Source: Gaiellales bacterium
GTDB lineage: Bacteria > Actinomycetota > Thermoleophilia > Gaiellales > JAICJC01
Assembly: GCA_036273515.1 (NCBI GenBank)
Contig: DASUHM010000051.1
Coordinates: 1-36,218 of the forward strand
Direction: 5' to 3'
DNA length: 36,218 nucleotides
Shown here: in pieces, positions 8,563 to 15,471 of the stretch
How positions within the stretch are numbered: the stretch's first letter is position 1
How the letters are laid out: each line of letters begins with the position of its first letter
The notes under the pieces: generated by a model
Told to the model about the DNA's origin: nothing
The model's input: only the letters and a program-made list of their open reading frames with translations
The model's database searches: none
Program-made: the position numbers and the translations under genes

Positions 8563-9969
8563 ATGAGCGGGATGGGTATGGCGGACCTCGAGGCGCGCTA
8601 CCGCGCGCGCAGCCTGTGGCTCGACGGGATCGAGTCGTCGCTCGCGCCGCGGCCGTCGCTGCCCGGCGGCGTCGACTGCGACGTCGCCATCGTCGGCGCG
8701 GGTTTCACCGGCCTGTGGGCCGCCTACCACCTGGGCCGCGCGCAGCCGGACATGCGGATCGTCGTCTGCGAGCGCGAGATCGCCGGCTTCGGGCCGTCGG
8801 GCCGGAACGGCGGCTGGGTGTCGGGCGGCCTGATCGGGAGCGCCGACACGTACGCGCGCGAGGCCGGCCCGGACGCGGTGCTGCGCGCCTACCGGGAGAC
8901 GTACGCGGCCGTCGACCACGTCGGCGGGGCCGTCGAGCGCGAGGGCATCGACTGCGGGTTCCGCAAGGGCGGCTCCCTCTTCGTGGCGACCACGCAGCCG
9001 CAGCTGGCCCGGCTGCGGGCGCGGCAGCACGAGCTCGACGCCGTCGGCCTGGGCGAGGAGGACTCGCGGGTGCTCGGCCCGGCGGAGACGAACGCCGTCG
9101 TCGGCGTCGCCGGCTGTCTGGAGGCGGCCTACTCGCCCCACTGCGCCCGCATCGATCCGGCCCGGCTCGTCCGAGGGCTGGCCGAGGCGTGCGAGCGGCT
9201 CGGAGTCACGATCTACGAGCGCACGCCCGTCACCGCGCTCGGCCCGCGGCGGCTGGTCACGCCGCACGGCAGCGTCAAGGCCGACGTCGTACTCCAGGCC
9301 ACGGAGTCCTACTCCGTCCAGCTGCCCCGCCAGCGCCTGCGCTACCTGCCGCTCTACTCGCTCATGATCGCCACCGAGCCGTTGCCGGAGCAGGTGTGGG
9401 ACGAGATCGGCTGGACCGACGGCGTCGTCGTGAGCGACATGCGCCACCTCTTCTTCTACGCGCAGCGCACCCGGGACGGCCGGATCGCGATCGGCGGGCG
9501 CGGCGCGCCCTACCGGCTGAGCCGGCCGATCGACGACGAGAACGAGCGCAACGCCGAGGTGCGGGCGCGGCTCGAGCGGGTGATCCGGCGCCACTTTCCG
9601 GCTGCCGCCTCGGCTCGGATCACGCACCACTGGGGCGGCCCGCTCGGCGTGCCCCGCGACTGGTCGATGGCGGTGCACTTCGACCGCGGCTCCGGGTTCG
9701 GCTGGGCGGGCGGCTACGCCGGCCACGGCGTGGTCGCTGCGAACATCGCCGGGCGCACGCTGGCCGACCTCGTGCTCGGCCGCGACACCGATCTCGTGCA
9801 CCTGCCGTGGGTGGGCCATCAGAGCCGGCGGTGGGAGCCGGAGCCGCTGCGCTTCGTCGCCTCGCGCGCGATCGTGCGCATCCTGGGCAGCGCCGACCGC
9901 AGCGAGGACGCGACCGGCAGGCCCGCCCGGCGCACGCGGCTGCTCGCGCCGGTGCTCCCGCCGCACTGA
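8563..9969 (+). CDS. FAD-dependent amine/amino-acid oxidoreductase (DAO family, PuuB-like)
   Basis: The 468-residue enzyme has the Rossmann motif VAIVGAGFTG (41-50), an acidic residue at the second strand end (Glu70) and SGRNGGWVSGG, the FAD-contacting motif of gamma-glutamylputrescine oxidase and related deaminating oxidases. The C-terminal GYAGHGVVAANIAG closes the FAD site. I start at ATG 8563, one base after the ATPase stop, because GGAG lies six bases upstream. Extending further would run through the ATPase gene. It ends the rightward operon. Oxidation of an amine released from or attached to a gamma-glutamyl compound would fit its neighbours, but substrate is inference. Confidence 0.92.
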   Translation: MSGMGMADLEARYRARSLWLDGIESSLAPRPSLPGGVDCDVAIVGAGFTGLWAAYHLGRAQPDMRIVVCEREIAGFGPSGRNGGWVSGGLIGSADTYAREAGPDAVLRAYRETYAAVDHVGGAVEREGIDCGFRKGGSLFVATTQPQLARLRARQHELDAVGLGEEDSRVLGPAETNAVVGVAGCLEAAYSPHCARIDPARLVRGLAEACERLGVTIYERTPVTALGPRRLVTPHGSVKADVVLQATESYSVQLPRQRLRYLPLYSLMIATEPLPEQVWDEIGWTDGVVVSDMRHLFFYAQRTRDGRIAIGGRGAPYRLSRPIDDENERNAEVRARLERVIRRHFPAAASARITHHWGGPLGVPRDWSMAVHFDRGSGFGWAGGYAGHGVVAANIAGRTLADLVLGRDTDLVHLPWVGHQSRRWEPEPLRFVASRAIVRILGSADRSEDATGRPARRTRLLAPVLPPH

Positions 9970-9970
9970 C

Positions 9971-10005
9971 GCGCACCAGGCGGGGTCAGACCCCTATTGG
10001 TGCGC
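9971..10005. repeat. GGGGTC-core palindromic repeat, copy 1
   Basis: An outer inverted repeat, GCGCACCA (9971-9978) and TGGTGCGC (9998-10005), encloses the inner palindrome GGGGTCAGACCCC (9982-9994). It starts one base after the oxidoreductase stop. Two further elements with the same core occur at 12365 and 29679. It could end transcription of the operon as a hairpin, although no T-tract follows. Confidence 0.65.
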
Positions 10006-10044
10006 GGTCGAGAGGGCGTTCGCTACCCCCGAGAACGCGTCCGT

Positions 10045-10237
10045 CGCGGCGTTCAAGCGAGACGAAACACGCCGCTCAAGACGACCGAGTTCTGGGCGTA
10101 CCTCGCCTCCGTGGCGGGCGTTCTGAGCCTGGCTGATCGTCGCGATCCTCACGGTCGGCGACATGGTCAGCCGCGGTCTGGCGAAGTCGGGCAGCCGCGA
10201 GCCGTACTGGGCTGTCGAGAACACCGACCGGCGCTAA
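10045..10237 (+). pseudogene. Frameshifted remnant of a small membrane-protein gene
   Basis: Two coding-like pieces lie in different frames. The first, from about 10069, reads TPLKTTEFWAYLASVAGVL. The second, from 10130 to the TAA at 10235-10237, reads WLIVAILTVGDMVSRGLAKSG followed by SREPYWAVENTDRR. From memory this matches a small actinobacterial protein with two membrane helices that begins PLKTTEFW and has YMVSRGLAKSGSR near its end. The connecting stretch is missing and the frame is broken, and no start codon is seen. This is an observation of decay, not a functional call. Confidence 0.45.
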
Positions 10238-10262
10238 CGGTGCCGGCCGATTGGTGCTCATG

Positions 10263-10285
10263 CGTCCCCGGTCCACGCGGGGGCG
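10263..10285 (-). terminator. Candidate hairpin terminator downstream of tRNA-Leu
   Basis: CGTCCCCG and CGGGGGCG can pair as an eight-base stem with one G-T pair around a seven-base loop. It lies just beyond the 3' end of the leftward tRNA-Leu gene. No T-tract follows, so termination is plausible but not shown. Confidence 0.35.
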
Positions 10286-10294
10286 AGCGGAAAG

Positions 10295-10376
10295 TGCGGG
10301 CGAGAGGACTCGAACCTCCACGGCCAGGGCCACCGGCTCCTAAGGCCGGCGCGTCTACCAGTTCCGCCACGCCCGC
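10295..10376 (-). tRNA. tRNA-Leu (anticodon UAG)
   Basis: The 82-base leftward gene has a perfect seven-pair acceptor stem (GCGGGCG with CGCCCGC), a long variable arm as expected of tRNA-Leu, GGTTCGAGTCC in the T arm, and anticodon loop CTTAGGA read as TAG. The discriminator base is A. The CCA end is not encoded. Confidence 0.97.
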
Positions 10377-10408
10377 GTGTAGGCGAAGTATCCTACGACC
10401 GCAACGCG

Positions 10409-10482
10409 GTGGCCGTAGCTCAGCTGGTGGTAGCCCCTGGTTGTGGTCCAGGAGGTCGCGGGTTCGAGTCCCGCCGGTCACC
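10409..10482 (+). tRNA. tRNA-His (anticodon GUG)
   Basis: The acceptor stem GTGGCCG pairs with CGGTCAC, the anticodon stem CCTGG/CCAGG encloses TTGTGGT, giving GTG, and the T arm is GCGGGTTCGAGTCCCGC. A G at 10408 faces the C discriminator at 10482, the G-1:C73 pair characteristic of histidine tRNA. No CCA is encoded. Confidence 0.97.
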
Positions 10483-10570
10483 CTCGCAAGGCGAGCTCCA
10501 ACCCCGTGGGCTCCGGAACGGGGAGCCACGGAGCAGCCACAACCGAACATCGGGCGCAGCCGCAGGCCGG

Positions 10571-10705
10571 TCACCCGTCTACCACGTCCAGGTGCGCCGG
10601 GCGTCGCACCCGGTCTCCGAATGGGTGGCGGTCGACGTCGCCGAGGACGAGCGCGAGGCCGCGCGGATCGCGGTGCGCCGCGGGAACGTCCGCCGTCAGT
10701 GGTAG
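10571..10705 (+). pseudogene. Short coding-like remnant after tRNA-His
   Basis: The frame ending with TAG at 10703-10705 reads VYHVQVRRASHPVSEWVAVD and then VAEDEREAARIAVRRGN. The composition looks like protein rather than antisense noise. No ATG or ribosome-binding site is present; the only near start is GTG 10592. It may be the 3' end of a lost gene or a small unannotated protein. I recognise no family. Confidence 0.25.
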
Positions 10706-11760
10706 TAGGCGGCGAACGGGCCCCCGCTGTTGCCGTCGCTGCTGAGGCCCATCCCGACCGCCCATAGCTGGGTTGAACCGGGTGCTCGGGTCATGTTCTC
10801 GACCCACCCGTTGGCGAGTCCGGCAGGGGCGACGGTGTGCCACGCCGACCCGGTCCAGTGGAAGGTCACGTTGCTGGGGGCGGTCAGGGACGTGCCTGAC
10901 GCCCAGACGTCGTTCGCGCTGAGTGCCGCCACGCCGTCGAGTACTGCTCCTGCGCCAGGTGGGTTGTGCGCTTTCCAGCTCGTGCCGTCGTAGTAGATGG
11001 CGACGGGCTTCTTGGTCGCCATGTCGGTTCCGACCACCCAGAGATGCGTCGTGCCAGGGATGCGGGTGATCTGGCCGAGGTTGGTGGTCGATGTGATCGG
11101 TACTGCGACGGTCGCCCACTTCGTGCCGTTGTAGTGCTCGACCACGTGCCGCTCACCGATCGCCCACACGTTGGAAGCGCTCACCGCCTTCACGCTCACC
11201 AACGGCCCTGGGCCCGGAGTGGCGACGACGCTCCATCGTGTGCCGTTCCAATGCTCCGCCAGCGACCGCCCCAGGGACTGGTCGCCGACCGCCCACACGT
11301 CGGATGGCGTCAGCATCGACACCGACTCCAACACTCGGCTTCCGCCAGCCAGCGCGGGCGTTGCAACGACGCTCCACGACGACCCATTCCAAAACGCCGC
11401 AAGCGCCCCCGACCCGGGCGAGTCCTGCCAGCCGACCGCCCACGCATCGCTGGTCGACAACGCCGACACCCCCATGAGGCCGCCCTGATAGTCGTCCAGC
11501 TGGTTCGCCAGGGACATCTCATCCCATGCCGTGCCGTCCCAGTGCGCGGCGACCGGCATCGAGGAGTCCGCGTCGTTCTCACCCACCGCCCACACATCCG
11601 TCGACGACGACGCGCCCACGCCAACCAGTTCGGGGATATCGGGATAGCCGGGCCGCGGCGTCATCTGCGTCCACACCTCCGCCGACGCGACCGACGCCGT
11701 CGCCGCGCAGGCGACCATGACCGCCAGCACCACAACCAGCCTCCGCACGGCCCGAGTCAT
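10696..11760 (-). CDS. Secreted seven-repeat beta-propeller-like protein
   Basis: The 354-residue product has a signal peptide (basic MTRAVRR, hydrophobic core, likely cleavage after ASA at about residue 27). The mature part consists of about seven repeats of roughly 45 residues, each with a DVWAVG-like motif (WAVG, WAVG, WAVG, WAIG, WVVG, WASG, WAVG), several preceded by an AHWNGTSW-like strand. Seven such units suggest a seven-bladed propeller, as in Kelch/BNR-type extracellular proteins. No catalytic residues are recognisable. Base composition is lower in GC than the flanking operons, hinting at a different history. A TACGCT box eight bases upstream of ATG 11760 could serve as a -10. Function is unknown; surface binding is likely. 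Confidence 0.85.
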   Translation of the reverse strand: MTRAVRRLVVVLAVMVACAATASVASAEVWTQMTPRPGYPDIPELVGVGASSSTDVWAVGENDADSSMPVAAHWDGTAWDEMSLANQLDDYQGGLMGVSALSTSDAWAVGWQDSPGSGALAAFWNGSSWSVVATPALAGGSRVLESVSMLTPSDVWAVGDQSLGRSLAEHWNGTRWSVVATPGPGPLVSVKAVSASNVWAIGERHVVEHYNGTKWATVAVPITSTTNLGQITRIPGTTHLWVVGTDMATKKPVAIYYDGTSWKAHNPPGAGAVLDGVAALSANDVWASGTSLTAPSNVTFHWTGSAWHTVAPAGLANGWVENMTRAPGSTQLWAVGMGLSSDGNSGGPFAAYYH

Positions 11761-11888
11761 CTCTCACGAGCGTACCCGCAGAAGCGAGCGCCGCATAGCC
11801 CGGCGGGGAGGCCGAATCGAGACTGGACTCCCGGGACGCCGTTAGGATGGCCGCGTCAGAGGCGAACGCGGCTTCTGGACTGAAATCG

Positions 11889-11961
11889 GCGCCCGTAGCT
11901 CAGGGGATAGAGCAGCAGACTTCGAATCTGCGTGTCGGAGGTTCGAATCCTCCCGGGCGCA
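11889..11961 (+). tRNA. tRNA-Arg (anticodon UCG)
   Basis: The 73-base gene has acceptor stem GCGCCCG/CGGGCGC, D arm GCTCAGGGGATAGAGC, anticodon stem GCAGA/TCTGC around CTTCGAA (TCG) and T arm GGAGGTTCGAATCCTCC. The discriminator is A and no CCA is encoded. Confidence 0.97.
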
Positions 11962-11998
11962 TCCTTGCGAGCCTGCACCCGACCGGAGACTGACGCTC

Positions 11999-12358
11999 GT
12001 GCTCCCGGACCCACCCGGCCATCGTCGACGCACGATCGCCGGTGGGATTGTGGGTGTGGCGGTCCTCGTCGTGCTCTACGCGCTTGTGAGCGTGTACCTC
12101 GTCGGCCTGGCATGGCCCTACCCGGTCGTTCTGCCGGACAGCTTCACGCTCGACGGCTACACGTACCATCGCCAGGCCGAGTGCCGGCCGCTCTCGGCCT
12201 GGGGGATGCACCTCCGCGAGGTGGGCTCGCTGGCCAGCGCCGCCTGGGTGGGCAGCCGTCCGGTCTACTCCTACCGGCGAGGCTTGTCGCCGTACGCCTG
12301 GGTCGTCGTTCGCGACGACGGCTGCTACCGGTTCTACGGCGGCGACGTGGGCGGCTGA
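11999..12358 (+). CDS. Small single-span membrane protein, unknown function
   Basis: The 119-residue product begins at GTG 11999, with GGAG about ten bases upstream. After a basic start (PPGHRRRT) there is one hydrophobic helix (IVGVAVLVVLYALVSVYLVG, about residues 18-37), then an exported domain with two cysteines (Cys62 in the ECRP segment and one in DDGCYRFYGG near the end) that could form a disulfide. I recognise no family. It lies 37 bases after tRNA-Arg and is followed within six bases of its stop by a composite repeat. Codon use looks like that of a real gene. Confidence 0.7.
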   Translation: MLPDPPGHRRRTIAGGIVGVAVLVVLYALVSVYLVGLAWPYPVVLPDSFTLDGYTYHRQAECRPLSAWGMHLREVGSLASAAWVGSRPVYSYRRGLSPYAWVVVRDDGCYRFYGGDVGG

Positions 12359-12364
12359 CCAATG

Positions 12365-12433
12365 TGTCACGAAAGGCGCACGGAACTGCAACGCTCAGCG
12401 TTCGGGGTCTGACCCCGCTTGGTGGTCGTGACA
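12365..12433. repeat. GGGGTC-core composite palindromic element, copy 2
   Basis: Outer arms TGTCACGA (12365-12372) and TCGTGACA (12426-12433) form a perfect eight-base inverted repeat. Inside are two adjacent palindromes: AACGCT-C-AGCGTT (12390-12402) and CGGGGTC-T-GACCCCG (12403-12417). The second shares its core with elements at 9971 and 29679. The element begins six bases after a stop codon and lies just before a histidine-kinase remnant. Nested arms of this type resemble REP or MITE structures. Confidence 0.55.
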
Positions 12434-12462
12434 ACTGGCGACACCACGTCTACACTGCGCCG

Positions 12463-12662
12463 CTTGTTGGCTGCCCGACACACGAGGCGCTCGCGAACGC
12501 GCGCAAGCACGCCAGCCCCGCCGCCATCACCGTGCGGCTCGGCGAGAACGGCGGCACGGGCCCGGTCGGCGAGGTGACCGACGATGGGCGCGGGTCGAGC
12601 TGACGTCGACGCCTGACCGCGGCACGCGGGTCGCCTTCTCGGTGCCGCTTTCGCTCGGACGG
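12463..12662 (+). pseudogene. Remnant of a NarL-type sensor histidine kinase (ATPase domain)
   Basis: One frame reads HEALANARKHASPAAITV and then TDDGRGSS before a stop at 12601-12603, matching the N box and G1 box of a HisKA_3/HATPase kinase. Directly after, in another frame, DRGTRVAFSVPL (about 12615-12650) matches the C-terminal strand of the same domain. The catalytic-domain part between them, including the G2 box, is missing, as is everything upstream. It is therefore an internally deleted, frameshifted relic. It lies immediately upstream of the next small gene. Confidence 0.55.
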
Positions 12663-12713
12663 GACTCGCGCGCGCCGGTTTCACCGTCGCCAGGCCGGGG
12701 TAGGCCAGAGGGC

Positions 12714-12971
12714 ATGACCCAGGACCGGATCCCCCGAGAGAACGCACGCGAGACCGAGCGTCAGGCAGACACGAGCGAGACGACCGCGGCCACGGCCGCG
12801 AAGAACACGGGCCGGGCGCTGCTCTGGCTCCTCATCGCGGTGGCGATCGTCGTCGTGATCATCGGCGTGTTCCTGCTCGGCCCGCTCGGGCTCTTCATCC
12901 TCGTCCCGGCGGTCCTGATGATCTGGTTCGTCTCCGGCCTCGCGGCCGGCGGCCCGGCAACGGGCGCCTAG
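12714..12971 (+). CDS. Small two-helix membrane protein, unknown function
   Basis: The 85-residue protein starts at ATG 12714 with AGAGGG about six bases upstream. It has a charged N-terminus (RIPRENARETERQ) and two closely spaced hydrophobic helices (about residues 35-56 and 58-77) joined by LLGPLG. No family is recognised. Its stop overlaps the stop of the convergent histidine-kinase gene in the sequence CCTAGG, so the two genes end back to back with no terminator between them. Confidence 0.72.
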   Translation: MTQDRIPRENARETERQADTSETTAATAAKNTGRALLWLLIAVAIVVVIIGVFLLGPLGLFILVPAVLMIWFVSGLAAGGPATGA

Positions 12972-14260
12972 GCCGGCGCGCCGGCGGGCGGGAACCGCAC
13001 CGCCGCAAGCGTCCCACCCCCCGTGGCCGGCTCGAGCGTGAGCACCGCCCGGTGGCGCTCGCAGATGGCCTGCGCGATGGCGAGGCCAAGGCCGCTCCCG
13101 GAGATGCCGCTCGAGGCCGACCCGCGGTAGAAGCGGTCGAACGCGCGCTCGCGATCCTGCGGCGTCAGGCCGCGGCCGCGGTCGGTCACGGTCAGCGTCG
13201 GGCCGGCGAGGTCGCTGACCGTGACGAGCACCGGCGAGCCGGCCGGGCTGTACTTGAGGGCGTTGTCGACCAGCACCCGCACGAGCTCCCCCAGTCGGCG
13301 CTCGTCGCCCGACACGGTCACGGGCGCGAGCGACGCCTCCAGCGGCCGCTCGGGGTCGAGCGCGCGCATCTCCTCGCAGGCCTCGGCGGCGACGACGTCG
13401 AGCCTGACCGGCACCGAGCGCATCGCCGGGCTGCCGGCCTCGGCCAGCGAGAGCAGCTCGGCCACGGTCGCCGACACGCGCCGCGTCTCGTGCCCGATGA
13501 CCGCCGCCGACTCCTGGACGAGATCCCACTCCTCCCGCTCGACCGACCGGGCCAGGATGCGCGCATGCCCCTGCAGGGCGGTGAGCGGCGTCTTCAGCTC
13601 GTGCGAGGCGTCGGCGACGAACCGCTGCTGCTGCTGGGCTGCGAGCTCGGCCCGCTCGAGCAGCCGGTTGAACGCGTGCGCCAGGCGACCCAGCTCGTCC
13701 GGCCGGCCCTCGGTGATGCGGCGGTCGAGCGCGTCGCCGGGAATGTCGTCGACCTGCTGGCGCATGCGATCGACGGGCCGCAGCGCCCGTCGCGCCAGGA
13801 ACGCCCCCATGAGGCCCGCCGCGATGAGGATGCCGATCCCGACGGCCACCAGCGTGCGCAGCAGCGTGTCGAGCGTCGAGGCGACGCTGCGGTTCGCGAG
13901 CAGCACGATCGCCTGGCCCCCGTCGCTGCGGGTGACCCGCGCGCTGGTCGCGCCGGACGGGGCGCGGGCGATCGCCCTGCGCACGCCGGCGAGGGTATGC
14001 CCGGGGGCGCCCGTCGTCGAGTTGAGGACGACACCGCCCGCGCCGGTGACCCAGATCCGGTCGCCCGGGGCGGCCATGCCGTCGAGGCGCAGCTCGTTCG
14101 GCTCTCCCCGGGCCGCGGCCCGGGCCAGCCGCTTCGCCGAGCGCTGGGCCTCGCCGCGCAGGTCGGAGCGGACGATCGCGTACGTGATCGCCGAGGTGGC
14201 CACCACCAGCACCGCCATCACGAGCACGAACCAGGCCGCCAGGCGAAGGCGGACGCTCAC
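12968..14260 (-). CDS. Membrane sensor histidine kinase (HAMP, HisKA, HATPase)
   Basis: The 430-residue kinase has membrane helices at about 8-28 and 135-155 around a short extracytoplasmic sensor of about 100 residues. A HAMP linker follows (ALRPVDRMRQ), then the dimerisation/phosphorylation motif ADASHELKTPLTAL with His220. The ATPase domain has N box VLVDNALKYSP (Asn333), G1 DRGRGL, F box FDRFYRG and G2 GSGLGLAI. GTG 14260 overlaps the regulator stop (GTGA), so the pair is translated together. The sensor domain has no recognisable ligand-binding family. The family senses envelope or environmental signals; the specific signal is unknown. Confidence 0.95.
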   Translation of the reverse strand: MSVRLRLAAWFVLVMAVLVVATSAITYAIVRSDLRGEAQRSAKRLARAAARGEPNELRLDGMAAPGDRIWVTGAGGVVLNSTTGAPGHTLAGVRRAIARAPSGATSARVTRSDGGQAIVLLANRSVASTLDTLLRTLVAVGIGILIAAGLMGAFLARRALRPVDRMRQQVDDIPGDALDRRITEGRPDELGRLAHAFNRLLERAELAAQQQQRFVADASHELKTPLTALQGHARILARSVEREEWDLVQESAAVIGHETRRVSATVAELLSLAEAGSPAMRSVPVRLDVVAAEACEEMRALDPERPLEASLAPVTVSGDERRLGELVRVLVDNALKYSPAGSPVLVTVSDLAGPTLTVTDRGRGLTPQDRERAFDRFYRGSASSGISGSGLGLAIAQAICERHRAVLTLEPATGGGTLAAVRFPPAGAPA

Positions 14261-14937
14261 CGGCGAATCGTGTACCCGACGCCGCGCACCGTGCGGATGA
14301 TCGACCCGTCCTCGGACGTGTCGAGCTTCCGCCGCAGCGCCGACACGAAGAAATCGATCACCTTGCTCTCGCCCAGGTAGCTGAAGCCCCAGACGCCCTC
14401 GTAGATCTGCTCGCGGGTGAACACCCGGCCGGGCGCATGCATGAGGAAGGCGAGCAGGTCGAACTCCCGGGCGGTGAGCTCGACCGCGGCGCCGTCGACG
14501 GTCACGTCGCGCGACTCCAGGTCGAGCCGAACGGGGCCGGCCTCGAGCGTCGTCTGGTCGCTCCCAGCTCGGCGACTGAGCGCGCGCAGGCGGGCCAGGA
14601 GCTCCTCGATCGCAAACGGCTTGGCGAGGTAGTCGTCGGCCCCCGCGTCCAGCCCGACCACCCGGTCGCCGACACGATCGAGCGCGGTCAGCATCAGGAT
14701 CGGCATGTCGTGGCCGGAGCGGCGCGCCCGGCGGCACACGCTCAGGCCGTCCATGTCCGGCAGGCGCACGTCGAGGACGACCAGGTCGGGACGGTCGCGC
14801 TCCATGGCGGCGAGGCCGTCACAGCCGGCCGGTGCGACCTCGACCCGATACCCCGCCTCGCCCAGCTCCAGCTCGAGCACGCGCGCGATGGCCGGATCGT
14901 CCTCGACGACGAGCACGCGCTGCGTGGAGGCGTTCAC
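14257..14937 (-). CDS. OmpR/PhoB-family response regulator
   Basis: The 226-residue regulator has a receiver domain with acidic pair EDD at 12-14, phosphorylation site Asp56 (VVLDVRLPDMDG), Thr/Ala in MLTALD and Lys105 in LAKPF. A winged-helix output domain follows (LTAREFDLLAFLMHAPG, VIDFFVSALRRKLD, IRTVRGVGYTI). I chose GTG 14937 because homology begins immediately after it and a TATCGT box ends six bases before it, which suggests a leaderless message. Upstream ATGs would add an unlike 30-residue extension. It is paired with the adjoining sensor kinase. Two CGTAAG repeats 22 bases apart upstream suggest autoregulation. Confidence 0.95.
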   Translation of the reverse strand: MNASTQRVLVVEDDPAIARVLELELGEAGYRVEVAPAGCDGLAAMERDRPDLVVLDVRLPDMDGLSVCRRARRSGHDMPILMLTALDRVGDRVVGLDAGADDYLAKPFAIEELLARLRALSRRAGSDQTTLEAGPVRLDLESRDVTVDGAAVELTAREFDLLAFLMHAPGRVFTREQIYEGVWGFSYLGESKVIDFFVSALRRKLDTSEDGSIIRTVRGVGYTIRR

Positions 14938-14943
14938 GCGCCC

Positions 14944-15004
14944 ACGATAGCGGTGGCCACGGCCCCTCTCCGAATCCTTACGGACGGCCGGGCGAACGCT
15001 TACG
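14944..15004 (-). promoter_or_regulatory. Candidate leaderless promoter with OmpR-type direct repeats
   Basis: On the minus strand CGTAAG occurs at 15004-14999 and again at 14982-14977, exactly 22 bases apart, the usual period of tandem half-sites for OmpR/PhoB regulators. A -10-like TATCGT lies at 14949-14944, six bases before the GTG start of the regulator gene. The repeats would sit roughly at -62 and -40, an activating position. Binding is inferred. Confidence 0.4.
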
Positions 15005-15062
15005 CGCGCCATCCCGGAGGCTCGCATTCGCGGCCTACCGTGACGCTGGCGTGAAGACCGAC

Positions 15063-15350
15063 TCAGCCGGCGGCAGGGACCTGGCCCCAGGCGGACGTGA
15101 CCGCGATGTCGGCCATCCCCTTCGCCCGCTCGCCGTCGTCCTTCGGGGTATGCACCCGCACGCGGTAGGGCGTGTCGCCCATCGGCGAGACGACGGTGCC
15201 GTACAGGCCGGCCGACGCGGAGCGCACGACGTCCTCGGAGCTGCCCGCCGCGACGGTCACCCAGCGATCGGGGCGGAAGACGTTGAAGCGCACCTGCGCG
15301 AAGACGACATCGTCGTTGACATCCACTTCGAATCCCACGCTAGCGGCCAC
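15063..15350 (-). CDS. Small hypothetical protein
   Basis: The 95-residue reading frame starts at GTG 15350 (or a little further in) and encodes a soluble, beta-rich-looking protein with segments VGFEVDVNDDVVFAQVRFNV and PYRVRVHTPKDDGERAKG. There is no signal peptide, membrane helix or known motif. AAAGGGGAT lies upstream, further away than is ideal for a ribosome-binding site. It is divergent from the phosphoesterase-like gene across a 121-base, relatively AT-rich gap. I do not recognise it; composition and codon pattern favour a real gene. Confidence 0.55.
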   Translation of the reverse strand: MAASVGFEVDVNDDVVFAQVRFNVFRPDRWVTVAAGSSEDVVRSASAGLYGTVVSPMGDTPYRVRVHTPKDDGERAKGMADIAVTSAWGQVPAAG

Positions 15351-15459
15351 CCGAACCGCCGTCGATCCCCTTTACAAAGGTTCTCAACAAAATTCGCAAG
15401 TCGTCACAAACCGGTCGGGCAGATCGCAATTCGCATATTCCACTACAACCAGGCGCACG

Positions 15460-15465
15460 TACACT
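15460..15465 (+). promoter_or_regulatory. Candidate -10 box (TACACT) for a leaderless transcript
   Basis: TACACT fits the TANNNT form of a -10 box and ends exactly six bases before ATG 15472. No Shine-Dalgarno sequence precedes that ATG. The same geometry occurs before the genes starting at 14937 (minus) and 33964. A -35 element is not obvious. Confidence 0.35.
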
Positions 15466-15471
15466 GGGGTG

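Noticed and set aside
10295-10376. Apparent proteins with ARGLEPPRPGPPAPKAGAS and VAELVDAPALG around tRNA-Leu
   Set aside because: Both strands of a tRNA-Leu gene give these common spurious translations.
11889-12033. Apparent protein with REDSNLRHADSKSAALSPEL antisense to tRNA-Arg
   Set aside because: It is the reverse-strand translation of tRNA-Arg; the tRNA fold is complete.
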